Positions 28,396 to 36,682 of a DNA stretch of 64,000 nucleotides are shown piece after piece. A program made the translations under genes and the position numbers. How positions within the stretch are numbered: the first letter of the stretch is position 1; each line of letters starts with the position of its first letter. The stretch covers positions 27,380-91,379 of the forward strand of contig NZ_SJKB01000025.1 of the NCBI RefSeq assembly GCF_004331465.1. The letters are read 5' to 3'. The stretch comes from Kribbella pittospori. Its GTDB lineage: Bacteria > Actinomycetota > Actinomycetes > Propionibacteriales > Kribbellaceae. A model generated the notes under the pieces. The model saw nothing but the letters and a program-made list of their open reading frames with translations, did not search any database and was not told the DNA's origin.

Positions 28396-30005
28396 ACGAG
28401 ACGCCGGATGTGTACGGCGCCTATCCGCGGCTGGAGGACTACCAGTTGGCGGAGCTCATGGAGTTGGGGGAGCGGCGAGCTGTCGGCGTTGGTGACGTCC
28501 TGTATCGGGCCGGCGAGCTACCTGGGGAGTTGCTGATCGTCCTGGCCGGTCAGGTCGTCGTACTCGAGGATCTCGGGCCGCATCGGCGGGTGATCGCGGT
28601 CCATGGCCCGCATCGCTTCCTGGGTGAGATCGGGCTCCTCACCGGGCAACCGGTCTTCCTCACCGCCGAGGTCGCAGAGCCGGGCGATGTACTTGCGGTA
28701 CCGCTCGAGCGGTTGCGGGAGCTGGTCGGTCGGGATCAACAACTGGCCGACCTGATCCTGCGGTCCTTCCTGGTACGGCGGTCGCTGCAGCTGTCGCTCG
28801 GCGCCGGGTTCGCGGTGATCGGGTCGCACTTCTCCGCGGACACCCGGCGGATCCGCGAGTTCGCGGCCAGGAACCGGTTGCCGCACCACTGGATCGATCT
28901 GGAGCACGACGAGGAGGCCGAACGGCTGATTCGCGAACTGGGTATCGACCGTCGCGATACCCCGGTGGTCATCTGGCGGGGCGACGTACTGCGGAATCCG
29001 GACAACGATCAGCTCGCGGCGGCCGTGGGTCTCAAGGGGCCGCCCCCGGCGAGGGCGACGCACGACCTGGTTGTGGTCGGCGCAGGACCAGCCGGTCTGG
29101 CGGCCGGTGTCTATGCGGCGTCGGAGGGCCTGGCGACGGTGGTGGTGGATGCGGTTGCCACCGGAGGACAGGCGGGTACGTCGTCGCGGATCGAGAACTA
29201 CCTGGGGTTCCCGGCCGGGATCAGTGGCGCCGAGCTGGCCGATCGCGCGGTCGCGCAGGCGAAACGCTTCGGCGCTGAGCTGATGGTTCCGGCCGCCGTG
29301 ACCGGCCTGGGGCGGCTCGACGGTCACCATGTGGTCCGGCTGGACTCGGGCGAGAACCTTCAGGCGCGCGCCGTCCTGGTTGCCTCCGGTGCCCATTACC
29401 GGCAGCTCGACCTACCGGGCCTGGACAGGCTCGGACCGTCCAGCGTGTATTACGCGGCCACCGAACTGGAGGCCAACCTGTGCCGGCGCGACCCGGTGGT
29501 GGTCGTCGGCGGCGGCAACTCCGCGGGCCAGGCCTCTGTGTTTCTGGCAGATCACGCGGCTCATATCCGCCTGGTTGTTCGCAGTAAGGAGCTCGGTGCG
29601 AACATGTCCCGGTATCTCGCCGACCGGATCGAAGCGACGCCGGCCATCGAGGTTCTGCTGCACAGTGAAGTGCGAGAACTTCGTGGCGACACGGCGCTGG
29701 AGTCGATTCTCATCGAGGATCTCTGCTCCCACCGCAGGCAGCTCGCGCCGGCGAGAGCGTTGTTCGTCTTCATCGGCAGCGACCCGCACGTCGACTGGCT
29801 GGGTGGTCAGGTCGAGCTCGACGACCGCCGGTTCGTGCTCACCGGCAACCAACTGCCCGGGGCACGAAAGCTGCTGGAGAGCAGTCGGCCGGGTGTCTTC
29901 GCAGCCGGCGACGTCCGCAGTGGTTCGGTGAAACGCGTCGCAGCCGCGGTCGGCGACGGCGCCCTCGCTGTCCGCCTTGTTCACGAGTATCTCGCGCATA
30001 TCTGA
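28392..30005 (+). CDS. Cyclic-nucleotide-binding domain / Trx-like / thioredoxin-reductase-like flavoprotein fusion
   Basis: 537 residues in three parts: a CAP_ED sensor domain (~1-135), a thioredoxin/glutaredoxin-like linker domain (~140-215, with DTPVVIW), and a TrxR-like FAD/NAD(P)H module (~220-537) with VVVGAGPAGLAAG, VVVVGGGNSAGQAS and GVFAAGDVRSGSVKRVA. The canonical CATC redox motif before the NADPH domain is replaced by YYAATELEA. It therefore cannot reduce thioredoxin by the normal route and may act as a sensor or NAD(P)H oxidoreductase. A frameshifted C-terminal copy lies at 42403-42721. Confidence 0.85.
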   Translation: MNETPDVYGAYPRLEDYQLAELMELGERRAVGVGDVLYRAGELPGELLIVLAGQVVVLEDLGPHRRVIAVHGPHRFLGEIGLLTGQPVFLTAEVAEPGDVLAVPLERLRELVGRDQQLADLILRSFLVRRSLQLSLGAGFAVIGSHFSADTRRIREFAARNRLPHHWIDLEHDEEAERLIRELGIDRRDTPVVIWRGDVLRNPDNDQLAAAVGLKGPPPARATHDLVVVGAGPAGLAAGVYAASEGLATVVVDAVATGGQAGTSSRIENYLGFPAGISGAELADRAVAQAKRFGAELMVPAAVTGLGRLDGHHVVRLDSGENLQARAVLVASGAHYRQLDLPGLDRLGPSSVYYAATELEANLCRRDPVVVVGGGNSAGQASVFLADHAAHIRLVVRSKELGANMSRYLADRIEATPAIEVLLHSEVRELRGDTALESILIEDLCSHRRQLAPARALFVFIGSDPHVDWLGGQVELDDRRFVLTGNQLPGARKLLESSRPGVFAAGDVRSGSVKRVAAAVGDGALAVRLVHEYLAHI

Positions 30006-30023
30006 TTCGGCTGGAAGTGGACC

Positions 30024-30590
30024 GTGTTCAAGCATCGACAGGACCTGCAGTTCAAGACCGTCCCGGAGGGGCCGGATCCCTGGTATGCCGCACATCTCGA
30101 GCGCGCTTTGAACCACCAGTACGGCGAGATCGTCGTAGGACTGCATTACCTGGATCACCGCGCGAGGATCCCCGGCAGGTATCGCGATCTCGTCATGGAC
30201 CTGGGCGTCGAGCAGGTCGCGCACGTGGAGATGCTCGCCCAGTTGGTCGCCCGGTTGCTCGACCGCGCGCCGGACGAGACCGTCATCCGCGCGCACCCGG
30301 CGGTCGCCGCCGTCATCGGCGGCACCAATCTCGAGGACGCGATCGCCGCCGGCTGCCTGTCCGGCGTGCCGGACGATGTCATCGGCACCGATCTGTATGC
30401 GGACTTCCTGACCAACGCGCATGCCGAACAGAGGCGTCGGCGGGAACTCCCGGCCCTCGACCATTTCACCGACGACTCCGACATTCACTACCTGCTGACC
30501 TGCTTGCTGGCGCGGGCACTCGGTCAGCAACACAGCTGCGAAGGGATCCTCGCCAATCTGCCGGCGCATCGAACCCGACACATCTGCTGA
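30024..30590 (+). CDS. Short manganese-catalase-like di-metal protein
   Basis: This 188-residue protein begins like Mn catalases (MFKHRQDLQF). It keeps candidate metal ligands in QYGEIVVGLHYL, GVEQVAHVEML, NAHAEQRRRREL and GQQHSCEG, so both Glu/His pairs are present. Known Mn catalases are ~270-300 residues; the C-terminal lasso region is missing. Catalase activity is plausible but uncertain. GTG 30024 follows GGAAGTGG; it is the last gene of the chaperone/redox operon. Confidence 0.72.
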   Translation: MFKHRQDLQFKTVPEGPDPWYAAHLERALNHQYGEIVVGLHYLDHRARIPGRYRDLVMDLGVEQVAHVEMLAQLVARLLDRAPDETVIRAHPAVAAVIGGTNLEDAIAAGCLSGVPDDVIGTDLYADFLTNAHAEQRRRRELPALDHFTDDSDIHYLLTCLLARALGQQHSCEGILANLPAHRTRHIC

Positions 30591-30638
30591 CCCTCCATGG
30601 CTGCAAGCCTCCGTTGGGCTGACTCGGCGCTACGTAGC

Positions 30639-31322
30639 TCAACGCGGTCCTGCGGTTCCCGTGCGATGCCGGCCGGCGGCCAGGTCATGGAGCAACTTGT
30701 CCATGGCGTCGCGACTGGCCGGTACAACGCGGTCGGTGCGCTGCAGCACAGCGATGAGGCTCTCGGCGATCTGGTTCAGCTTGGTGTTGTGCCGCTGTGA
30801 GTGCCATCGGAGCAACGCGAAGGCTGCTTCGGGGTTGATGCCGTAGGCCAGCATCAGCGCTCCCTTGGCCTGCTCGATCGCGGCACGGTGCTCGGTCGCA
30901 GCGCGGACAGCGGCAGCGCCGATCTGCAGAGAGTAGCGGCGGTGGCCCTCGGTGAGATCGACGGCGAACCCCTGAATCAGCTCGATCGCACCTCTGGCGG
31001 TGCGCGTGGCGTCGCCGAGGATGACGGTGCTGTGCTCATGGCCGGCGACGTCGATGATGCGGTGTGGGAAGCAGAATGGTTCGCCTGTCAGGGCGACCTT
31101 CGCCAGGAGTTCGATTGCGGGCGTACGGTCGTCCGGATGCTTGAAGGACATCACGAGATCGGTGGTGATCTCGGTGTCGAGAGGTAGACCGTGCAGCAGG
31201 TAGATGGCCGGCGAGCACCACCATGTGTGGTCAGCGACGGCATAGATGAATCGGCCGATCGTCTCCGTTCCGGTGATCAGGTCACCCAGTCCAGCACCCG
31301 GTGGCCCTCGGCGGTCAGGCAT
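30639..31322 (-). CDS. PAS-ANTAR RNA-binding regulator
   Basis: This is a 227-residue protein. Residues ~10-120 form a PAS-like sensor (TWWCSPAIYLLHG, FKHPDDRTPAIELL, FPHRIIDVAGHEHS). The C-terminal ANTAR domain (~140-190, EHRAAIEQAKGALMLAYGIN, FALLRWHSQRHNTKL) binds hairpin antiterminators in nascent RNA. ATG 31322 has GGGAG about 10 nt upstream; the frame to 31520 lacks domain homology. It probably controls stress-island transcripts post-initiation, but no ANTAR hairpin target was identified. No stress box precedes it. Confidence 0.8.
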   Translation of the reverse strand: MPDRRGPPGAGLGDLITGTETIGRFIYAVADHTWWCSPAIYLLHGLPLDTEITTDLVMSFKHPDDRTPAIELLAKVALTGEPFCFPHRIIDVAGHEHSTVILGDATRTARGAIELIQGFAVDLTEGHRRYSLQIGAAAVRAATEHRAAIEQAKGALMLAYGINPEAAFALLRWHSQRHNTKLNQIAESLIAVLQRTDRVVPASRDAMDKLLHDLAAGRHRTGTAGPR

Positions 31323-31798
31323 TCTCGAATCACTCCCGTCACTCACTCCCGGGAACGGATTGCGTACGTTCCGATCCTCCCGCCTCGAGCAGACCTCACG
31401 CGCGGAAGTCGTCGCCGACGCCGAGCCGTTCCCGGTGTGGCCAGAGTCGGGTTGTCGGCCAATGAGCACTGACCGTTGAGGCGTGCGATCCGGTCCGAGA
31501 TAACACTGGGACCGGGGCAATGGGAATCACCGACCACCCAGGAGGGGTTCACCGCCATCGTGCCCGGATCCGCTCATCGACAGTGGGTCTGCGCTCCTGG
31601 TCTGGGACATCGAGAATCTCCAGCCCATCCAATCTGTACCCAATCACTTGGCCACGGCAACGTTCTCGCCGCCTGATGCCCGAAAGTCGTACGATCGACC
31701 ACAGATCCGGACTGGCAAGCGTATCCCTCCTACCGAGCCCTTCGTGGTGACCCGCCCGGCGACAGCGACGTACCGTAAGGCAGCCGCCGCCGACGTGA
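31323..31798. other. Long intergenic stretch without a supportable gene
   Basis: About 475 nt between the ANTAR gene and the 3' end of the sigma-factor gene. A short plus-strand reading near 31579-31680 (LLVWDIENLQPIQS) faintly resembles a WD40 strand but has no start, ribosome site or continuation. No stress box was found. Confidence 0.4.
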
Positions 31799-32605
31799 TC
31801 AGGTCGACAGCGCTCCGCGGAGCTTGTAGAGGATCTTGTTGAGGAGTCGCGAGACCTGCATCTGGCTGACGCCGATCTCGGCACCGATGTCGGACTGCGA
31901 GCGCTGTTCGACGAAGCGTCGACGCAGGATGAGGCGATCGCGTGGTGGAAGCCCCTCGACTACGGGCCGGAGCGACTCGATCTGGTCGACGAGTTCGAAG
32001 GCGTCGCTCGAATCCGTCGCCATCAGGTGGCCACGCGTCAACACGCTGCTGTGGGGGAGCGGTGCGTCGAGGGAGCTTGGTTGAAAGCAGCCTCTGGCAC
32101 GCTCCGCCTCGGCGATCTCCGCGGCATCGACACCGATGGCCGTGGCGATCTCGTCGATCCTCGGCCACCGCTGCAGCTCGATCGCCAGCGATGCCTCGGC
32201 ATCGTTGATTCGGCTCTGCAGATCCTGAATCCGCCGTGGTGGCTTGACCGTCCAGGCCCGGTCGCGGAAGTGGTGCCGGATTCCGCCACGTATCGTCGGA
32301 ATCGCGTACGAGCGAAAGTCGGAGCCCTTGCTCGGCTGGTAGCTGTACGCAGCCTTGACCAGGTGCTCAGACGCGATTTGGTCGAGATCCTCGGCGTCGA
32401 CTCCGCGGCGTCGGTAGCGACTGGCGAGTCGTCGCGCCAGGGGTACGCCGGCGACTATCGCGCGGCTGAGAAGTTCTTCTCGACGGAATCCCTGTTCCTG
32501 AGCGGCCGTCCGAAGGAGGTGTTCGACCTCGGCTGCCTGCTCCTCGAGCGTGTCGGCGTGACGCAGTGAAGTCGTTGGGGCCGGGGACAGCGATGTCAAT
32601 GGCAT
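31799..32605 (-). CDS. SigB/SigF/SigG-type alternative sigma factor
   Basis: This 268-residue sigma-70 family protein has region 2 (DAEDLDQIASEHLVKAAYSY, FRSYAIPTIRGGIRHHFRD), region 3 (PRRIQDLQSRINDAEASL) and region 4 (LPPRDRLILRRRFVEQRSQS, VSQMQVSRLLNKILYKLRG). It belongs to the general-stress group. ATG 32605 has GTGAGG 8-9 nt upstream and is preferred over GTG 32623. No anti-sigma gene is adjacent, so control by an unlinked anti-sigma is likely. It could drive some of the island's promoters. Confidence 0.9.
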   Translation of the reverse strand: MPLTSLSPAPTTSLRHADTLEEQAAEVEHLLRTAAQEQGFRREELLSRAIVAGVPLARRLASRYRRRGVDAEDLDQIASEHLVKAAYSYQPSKGSDFRSYAIPTIRGGIRHHFRDRAWTVKPPRRIQDLQSRINDAEASLAIELQRWPRIDEIATAIGVDAAEIAEAERARGCFQPSSLDAPLPHSSVLTRGHLMATDSSDAFELVDQIESLRPVVEGLPPRDRLILRRRFVEQRSQSDIGAEIGVSQMQVSRLLNKILYKLRGALST

Positions 32606-33166
32606 GAGGATCCTCACTGCCACGTCCGGTGGTGCGGCAACCGTTTGTACCGCCGCCCGGACCTGTCACACGTACCCACGAATCACGGACCGAATCATCT
32701 GCTCCCGGCGCTCAGCGGGCTCCGAATCCTCGGCAACACGTCGGCCGATGGGCTCCAAGACCTCCACGATGCGGGCACCGACGTACAGGCTCGGTTCTGG
32801 AGCGGGTCGCCTACCTGGGCCTGGGTCGATGCGGCTCACCACCGGCTCGACGCGGATACGCGGTTCATCGGTTTCGGGATCCCGAGCATCCGCGGTGAGA
32901 TGAAGCGGTAGTTCGGCGGCTGTGCGTGAAGTGTGCGGATCCCACGCCGCCTGCAGGAGGTCCAGAACCGCGAACCGACCCGGGCTGAGCTCGCGGATTA
33001 CCCGGGCATCGAGTTGGACACGTCGAAGATGCCATGGCCGCCGAGTGGCGCTTCAATGTGCTGTCCCTGGACCGCCCTTCACGTTGGACGGATTTGCTCG
33101 ACGGTCGGCGGTCAACTGTGATGCAGACTCTTGCCCCAGCGATGCCGAGTACGTCCGCAGCTCCCG
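32606..33166. other. Intergenic stretch; no supportable gene
   Basis: About 560 nt before stress box H. Several 60-100-codon open frames overlap in both directions (e.g. 32645-32911 plus), but none has a convincing ribosome site or family match. It may hold an eroded gene; fragments such as TRAELADYPGIELDTSKMPW read as coding-like but I cannot place them. Confidence 0.35.
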
Positions 33167-33186
33167 ACTGCGCGATTCGGGGATGT
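33167..33186 (+). promoter_or_regulatory. Stress box H (ACTGC-N8-GGGATGT) for the DUF2267 gene
   Basis: Half-sites are 8 nt apart; the -10-like GAGGCT is 19 nt downstream (33206-33211). The estimated leader to ATG 33244 is ~26 nt. Confidence 0.65.
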
Positions 33187-33243
33187 GTCGTTCGCGCGCC
33201 GGTCCGAGGCTCTTTGAAGGGCAGTCGAGAAGGGATCACGGCA

Positions 33244-33660
33244 ATGAGCGACACGTTCGGCACCACGGTGGAGAAGACGAACAGGATGCTGAAGGACATC
33301 GAGAAGGCCTACGGCTGGCCCAAGGAGCGCCGCAATCAGTCGTATGCCGCGCTGAGGGCGGTTCTGCACGCGCTGCGCGACCGGCTGACGGTGGACGAGT
33401 CCGCTCAGCTCGCGGCCCAGCTTCCCCTGCTGGTCCGCGGAATGTACTTCGAGGGCTGGGACCCCAGCATCGTGCCTGTGAAGATGAACAAGGAGCAGTT
33501 CCTGGAGCGGGTGCGGCGCGAGTTCCGCTACGAGGTCGAGGGCGGTGTTGAGCCGCTGGTCCACACCGTTCTGCAGGCTCTGAAACGCCACGTGACCGAC
33601 GGTGAATGGGACGACATCATGTCTAGTATGCCGAGGGATCTGGCCTCCGCCCTGGTGTAG
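33244..33660 (+). CDS. DUF2267-family protein
   Basis: This 138-residue soluble, helical protein matches DUF2267: GWPKERRNQSYAALRAVLHA minus the ends, LTVDESAQLAAQLPLLVRGMYFEGW and VLQALKRHVTDGEWDDIMS. The family is frequent in actinobacterial and cyanobacterial stress loci and has no known activity. ATG 33244 has AAGGGA ~12 nt upstream; an upstream extension from 33034 would run through the promoter. It is monocistronic under stress box H. Confidence 0.85.
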   Translation: MSDTFGTTVEKTNRMLKDIEKAYGWPKERRNQSYAALRAVLHALRDRLTVDESAQLAAQLPLLVRGMYFEGWDPSIVPVKMNKEQFLERVRREFRYEVEGGVEPLVHTVLQALKRHVTDGEWDDIMSSMPRDLASALV

Positions 33661-33675
33661 CGGATCCTCTGCCAG

Positions 33676-33830
33676 AGCTACAGGAGCAGTTGTGGCCATG
33701 TCGTCAGCTGCGCCAAGATCGGCTGGAGCCCGATCTCCTCATCGAACTCGCGGAACACATGAATGCACCGCTGCAGGCGCTTGGTGATGCGCAGGTGACC
33801 CCGGGGGATCGTGGCCGGGGTCGATCCGGA
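33676..33830 (-). pseudogene. DUF1931 pseudogene fragment
   Basis: The minus strand encodes HLRITKRLQRCIHVFREFDE followed by IGLQPILAQLTTWPQL and a stop. This aligns with PITKGLQESIHAFRKLDED and LEPILAQLATWPPL of the intact DUF1931 protein at 16792-17241. Only ~35-40 codons are clearly recognisable; no start is visible and the flanks are degenerate. Limits are approximate. Confidence 0.75.
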
Positions 33831-33962
33831 GCGACGGCGGCCGAGGCGCTCAGGTGCTGGGCAAAGCCCGCCGCGCGGCAGGGGCCAGCCAACCAGCCAC
33901 CGCGACCTCCCAGGCCTTCGGATGCAGATCCACGGTTCGCCCCCGTCTCGCCGCGGCCTAGC

Positions 33963-34463
33963 TCAGGCGGAGGTGCTGGCGGCGGCCTTCTGGTCGGCGC
34001 TCTCCTGGGTGGCGCTCTCCTGGGTGGCGCCGTCCTGTGCGGCACCACTCTCGGTGATCTGGAGCCTGCGCGGCTTCGCCTGCTCGGCGACCGGGACGAC
34101 GAGCGTCAGTACCCCCTGGTCGTAGGTCGCGGCGATCCGGTCGACGTCGAGACTGTCGCCCAGGAACAGCTGGCGGGTGAAGACTCCCTGCGGTCGCTCG
34201 GCGGCGACCACATCCTGCCCCTCCCCGGGTTTCCACGTGCGCTCCGCGCGCACGGTGAGAACGTTCTTGTCCGCCGTCAGTTCGATGGAGTCGCGATCCA
34301 CGCCGGGCAGATCGAAGCGGACGATGAACCGGTCGCCGTCGCGGAAGGCGTCGATCGGCATCGTTCGTTGTTGAAGCGCTCCACCCTGCTCGCCGAACAT
34401 CTGTGACATCCGGTCGAGCTCACGGAACGCGAGTTCACGGAAAGGATCGAATCGCATCAGCAT
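33963..34463 (-). CDS. Hsp20/alpha-crystallin small heat-shock protein
   Basis: This is a 166-residue small heat-shock protein. The N-terminus is MLMRFDPFRELAFRELDRM; the alpha-crystallin domain (~residues 38-130) includes FIVRFDLPGVDRDSIEL, VLTVRAER and the signature YDQGVLTLVVPV. It has a low-complexity Gln/Glu/Ser/Ala tail (TQESATQESADQKAAAS). AGGAGG sits 6 nt before the ATG. Stress box C lies ~140 nt upstream. The sequence at 35738-36075 is a broken paralogue with the same start and promoter type. Confidence 0.92.
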   Translation of the reverse strand: MLMRFDPFRELAFRELDRMSQMFGEQGGALQQRTMPIDAFRDGDRFIVRFDLPGVDRDSIELTADKNVLTVRAERTWKPGEGQDVVAAERPQGVFTRQLFLGDSLDVDRIAATYDQGVLTLVVPVAEQAKPRRLQITESGAAQDGATQESATQESADQKAAASTSA

Positions 34464-34601
34464 GACTGCCTCCTGTGTGCTCCGGCAGGGGAGCGACGGA
34501 TCAGATGGTCCGGCAAGTGCGACCGGCTGTGGCCAACCCGTTGCCGGCTCAGCCCGGCGTCGGTGGCACGGTTCCGAGTCTCGTCAAAGGGCCTGGCGTC
34601 G

Positions 34602-34621
34602 TCATCCCGGAATCTTGTAGT
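34602..34621 (-). promoter_or_regulatory. Stress box C (ACTAC-N8-GGGATGA) for Hsp20
   Basis: Minus-strand half-sites are 8 nt apart; the -10-like GAGACT is 19 nt downstream (34582-34577) within TGACGAGACTCGGAA, shared with box D. Confidence 0.7.
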
Positions 34622-34738
34622 CCACCGCCTCGCGCACTGCGGACTGCTCTCCGGCAGACATGGGTAGCCTGCCGATCATGAACTCGCGGCTGGGGAGCCA
34701 CAGCTGACCGGAGGGCGAGGCGCGGATGAACGCGCTGC

Positions 34739-35656
34739 TCATGGTCGGCTCCGCGGGTCGAACCTGGAGGTGGCGGCCAGTTGTTCGAACAGGCGTCGCT
34801 CGTCGTCGGTCATCCGACTGGGCACCATGATTCGGACTTCCGCGTACAGATCGCCTTTCCGGCCGGGCGGGCCTGGCATTCCGCGGCCGCGCAGGCGTAG
34901 GCGTCGCCCGCTCGACGTACCTGGTGGGACTCGCACCTGTACCTCACCGCCCGGCGTGTCTACGGCGACCCTGGCGCCCAGGGCTGCTTCCCACGGCGTC
35001 AGCGGTAGCTGGACGTGGATGTCACGCCCCTCGACCCGGTATCGGGGATGGGGAGCGATGCGTACGACGAGGTACAGGTCGCCGGCGGAGGCACCGCCGG
35101 TTCCCTGCCCGCCGTGGCCTGCCAGCCTGATGCGCTGACCGTCGGCGACCCCGGGAGGGATGGTCACCTCCATGCTGCGCGTTCCCTCGGGCCCCGCGAC
35201 GGTGAGCCACCGATGCACGCCCTTGTACGCGTCGTCGACCGACAGTTCCAGCTCGAGCTCCTGGTCCGCCCCCGGGACGGGCCCCCACCTCGGCCGACCG
35301 CGAGACGCGAACATGTCTCCGAAGAGATCGTCGAGGTCGATGCCGCCCTCGTCGAACCAAACCCGCTCACCTGCGCCGGGGCGCCCGGTCCCGGCCCGCG
35401 CCCACGTCTCGGCGTCAACACCCTCCGGAGCTCGGCGAAAGTCGTGCCCGAACGCGTCGTACCGCTTGCGAAGCTCGGGGTCGGACAGCACGTCGTAGGC
35501 TTCGGAGATCTCCTTGAACCGCTCCTCGGCTTCTGGGTCCTTGTTGATGTCCGGGTGGTAGGTGCGGGCGAGCTTGCGGTATGCACGCTGGATTTCGTCC
35601 GACGTGGCGTCGGGCCGCAGCCCGAGCACTTCGTAGAAGTCACGACGTTCCGCCAT
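34739..35656 (-). CDS. CbpA-type DnaJ co-chaperone (second copy)
   Basis: This 305-residue J-protein has a J domain at residues ~5-70 (RDFYEVLGLRPDATSDEIQR start; HPD in TYHPDINKDP). A Gly-rich linker precedes the DnaJ_C domains (ELELSVDDAYKGVHRWL, EVTIPPGVADGQRIRLAGHG). It is closely related to the operon copy at 23801-24778 and likewise lacks the zinc repeats. ATG 35656 (MAERRDF) is chosen because the longer frame to 35728 has no homology. It has no adjacent cbpM and no clear stress box. The decayed Hsp20 lies immediately upstream on the same strand, so it may be read from box B. Confidence 0.9.
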   Translation of the reverse strand: MAERRDFYEVLGLRPDATSDEIQRAYRKLARTYHPDINKDPEAEERFKEISEAYDVLSDPELRKRYDAFGHDFRRAPEGVDAETWARAGTGRPGAGERVWFDEGGIDLDDLFGDMFASRGRPRWGPVPGADQELELELSVDDAYKGVHRWLTVAGPEGTRSMEVTIPPGVADGQRIRLAGHGGQGTGGASAGDLYLVVRIAPHPRYRVEGRDIHVQLPLTPWEAALGARVAVDTPGGEVQVRVPPGTSSGRRLRLRGRGMPGPPGRKGDLYAEVRIMVPSRMTDDERRLFEQLAATSRFDPRSRP

Positions 35657-35737
35657 CGGCCTACCGCCTTGTGAACACGACGCCCGCCGGGCGGGCCGGC
35701 GTTCCGACCGCCTGCTCGGGGACTGCACGCACGCCCG

Positions 35738-36075
35738 CTACCAAGGCGGTCGCGTCCCCGTCCGTGTGTCGGACGCCGTACCGAGGAAGAGTTGACGGCT
35801 GAAGCTTCGTTGCGGACGCTCCGCGACGACGACGTCCTGATCTTCTTCGGCCTTCCACGTGTGCTCCGCGCGAACGGTGAGAACGTTCTTCTCCGCCGTC
35901 GGTTCGATCGAGTCGCGGTCTACACCCGGAAGGTCGACGCGGATGACGAACTGGTCGCCGTCTCGATAGGCGTCGATCGGCGTGGTGCGCTGCGGAAGCC
36001 CTCCACCAATCTGGGAACATCCGGTCGAGTTCACGGAAGGGCGAGTTCCCGGAGGGGATCGAATCGCATCAGCAT
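35738..36075 (-). pseudogene. Frameshifted Hsp20 pseudogene with intact promoter and ribosome site
   Basis: From ATG 36075 (AGGAGG 6 nt upstream) the reading begins MLMRFDPLRELALP then hits a stop. One base shifted, it continues FRELDRMFPDWW, and in a third frame it resumes with IGGGLPQRTTPIDAYRDGDQ, DLPGVDRDSIEPTAEKNVLT and FSRQLFLGT. It then diverges and stops, so at least two frameshifts and loss of the last crystallin strand and tail are present. It is clearly a paralogue of 33963-34463. A short N-terminal peptide could still be made. Confidence 0.88.
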
Positions 36076-36203
36076 AGGTACCTCCTATTTCCTCGACTGG
36101 GGAAGTTCGGATCCCTTGCTCGGGGGCACGGCCGAGTACGCGTGACTGTCGCCGCAGCGCCAGTCGGCACAGACCCGAGCCTCGTGGACTGGTCGGTGCG
36201 TCG

Positions 36204-36223
36204 GCATCCCGGATCCATGTAGT
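36204..36223 (-). promoter_or_regulatory. Stress box B (ACTAC-N8-GGGATGC), perfect, for the Hsp20 pseudogene
   Basis: It matches all 12 defined positions; the -10-like GAGGCT is 20 nt downstream (36183-36178). It is preserved although the gene it serves is broken; it may now serve the CbpA-type gene at 34739-35656. Confidence 0.7.
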
Positions 36224-36351
36224 CGTCTGCTGAATGACGATGTCGACTGCCTCGTCGCTGCTGCCGGGCGTTCCAGGCAGGCCCCCGGCCGCTGGCAAGA
36301 GCCCGCGCATGCGAGGACGCCGCACTCGGCCTCGTGTACAAAACCGGCGTG

Positions 36352-36441
36352 CGGAGGCGGCACACCTTTCACAAGCTCGAGATCCGATCCCGTGTTGAAC
36401 CGACCCGCATGGTCCGGACGCACGAACCGACGGATGAATGA
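36352..36441 (+). pseudogene. LuxR-type HTH C-terminal remnant
   Basis: The plus frame reads TFHKLEIRSRVEPTRMVRTH and ends at TGA 36439-36441. This matches AFRKLDIGSRVELTRMVVIH at the end of the small LuxR regulator 20268-20735. The rest of the gene is missing. Confidence 0.7.
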
Positions 36442-36537
36442 CCGGAGTCGGTGCTCTGCCCAGTCGTGACTGTCACGCGCACGGTCCAGCAACTCCATCG
36501 ACAGCGAGTTCGCAGGGACCGAGCCGCCCGACGGAGG

Positions 36538-36557
36538 ACCACGCGTTCCCGGGATGC
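36538..36557 (+). promoter_or_regulatory. Stress box N (ACCAC-N8-GGGATGC) for the zwf-opcA unit
   Basis: Half-sites are 8 nt apart; the -10-like CAGGCT is 19 nt downstream (36577-36582). It precedes the small ORF at 36683 and zwf, with an estimated leader of ~94 nt. Confidence 0.65.
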
Positions 36558-36682
36558 AGCCGGCCCGCAGAGCGCGCAGGCTTTGTCAGCGGCTGTGAAC
36601 ACGGTGGCGAGCGCATGCCCTGAGCTCGCGGACGCCAGCCGGGCGCCTCCCGGGTGCCTCGGGTAAAGGCAAAGGAGGCGAG

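Noticed and set aside
31579..31842. Plus-strand reading (LLVWDIENLQPIQS) resembling a WD40 repeat
   Set aside because: A single short block without start, ribosome site or further repeats; the similarity is too weak.
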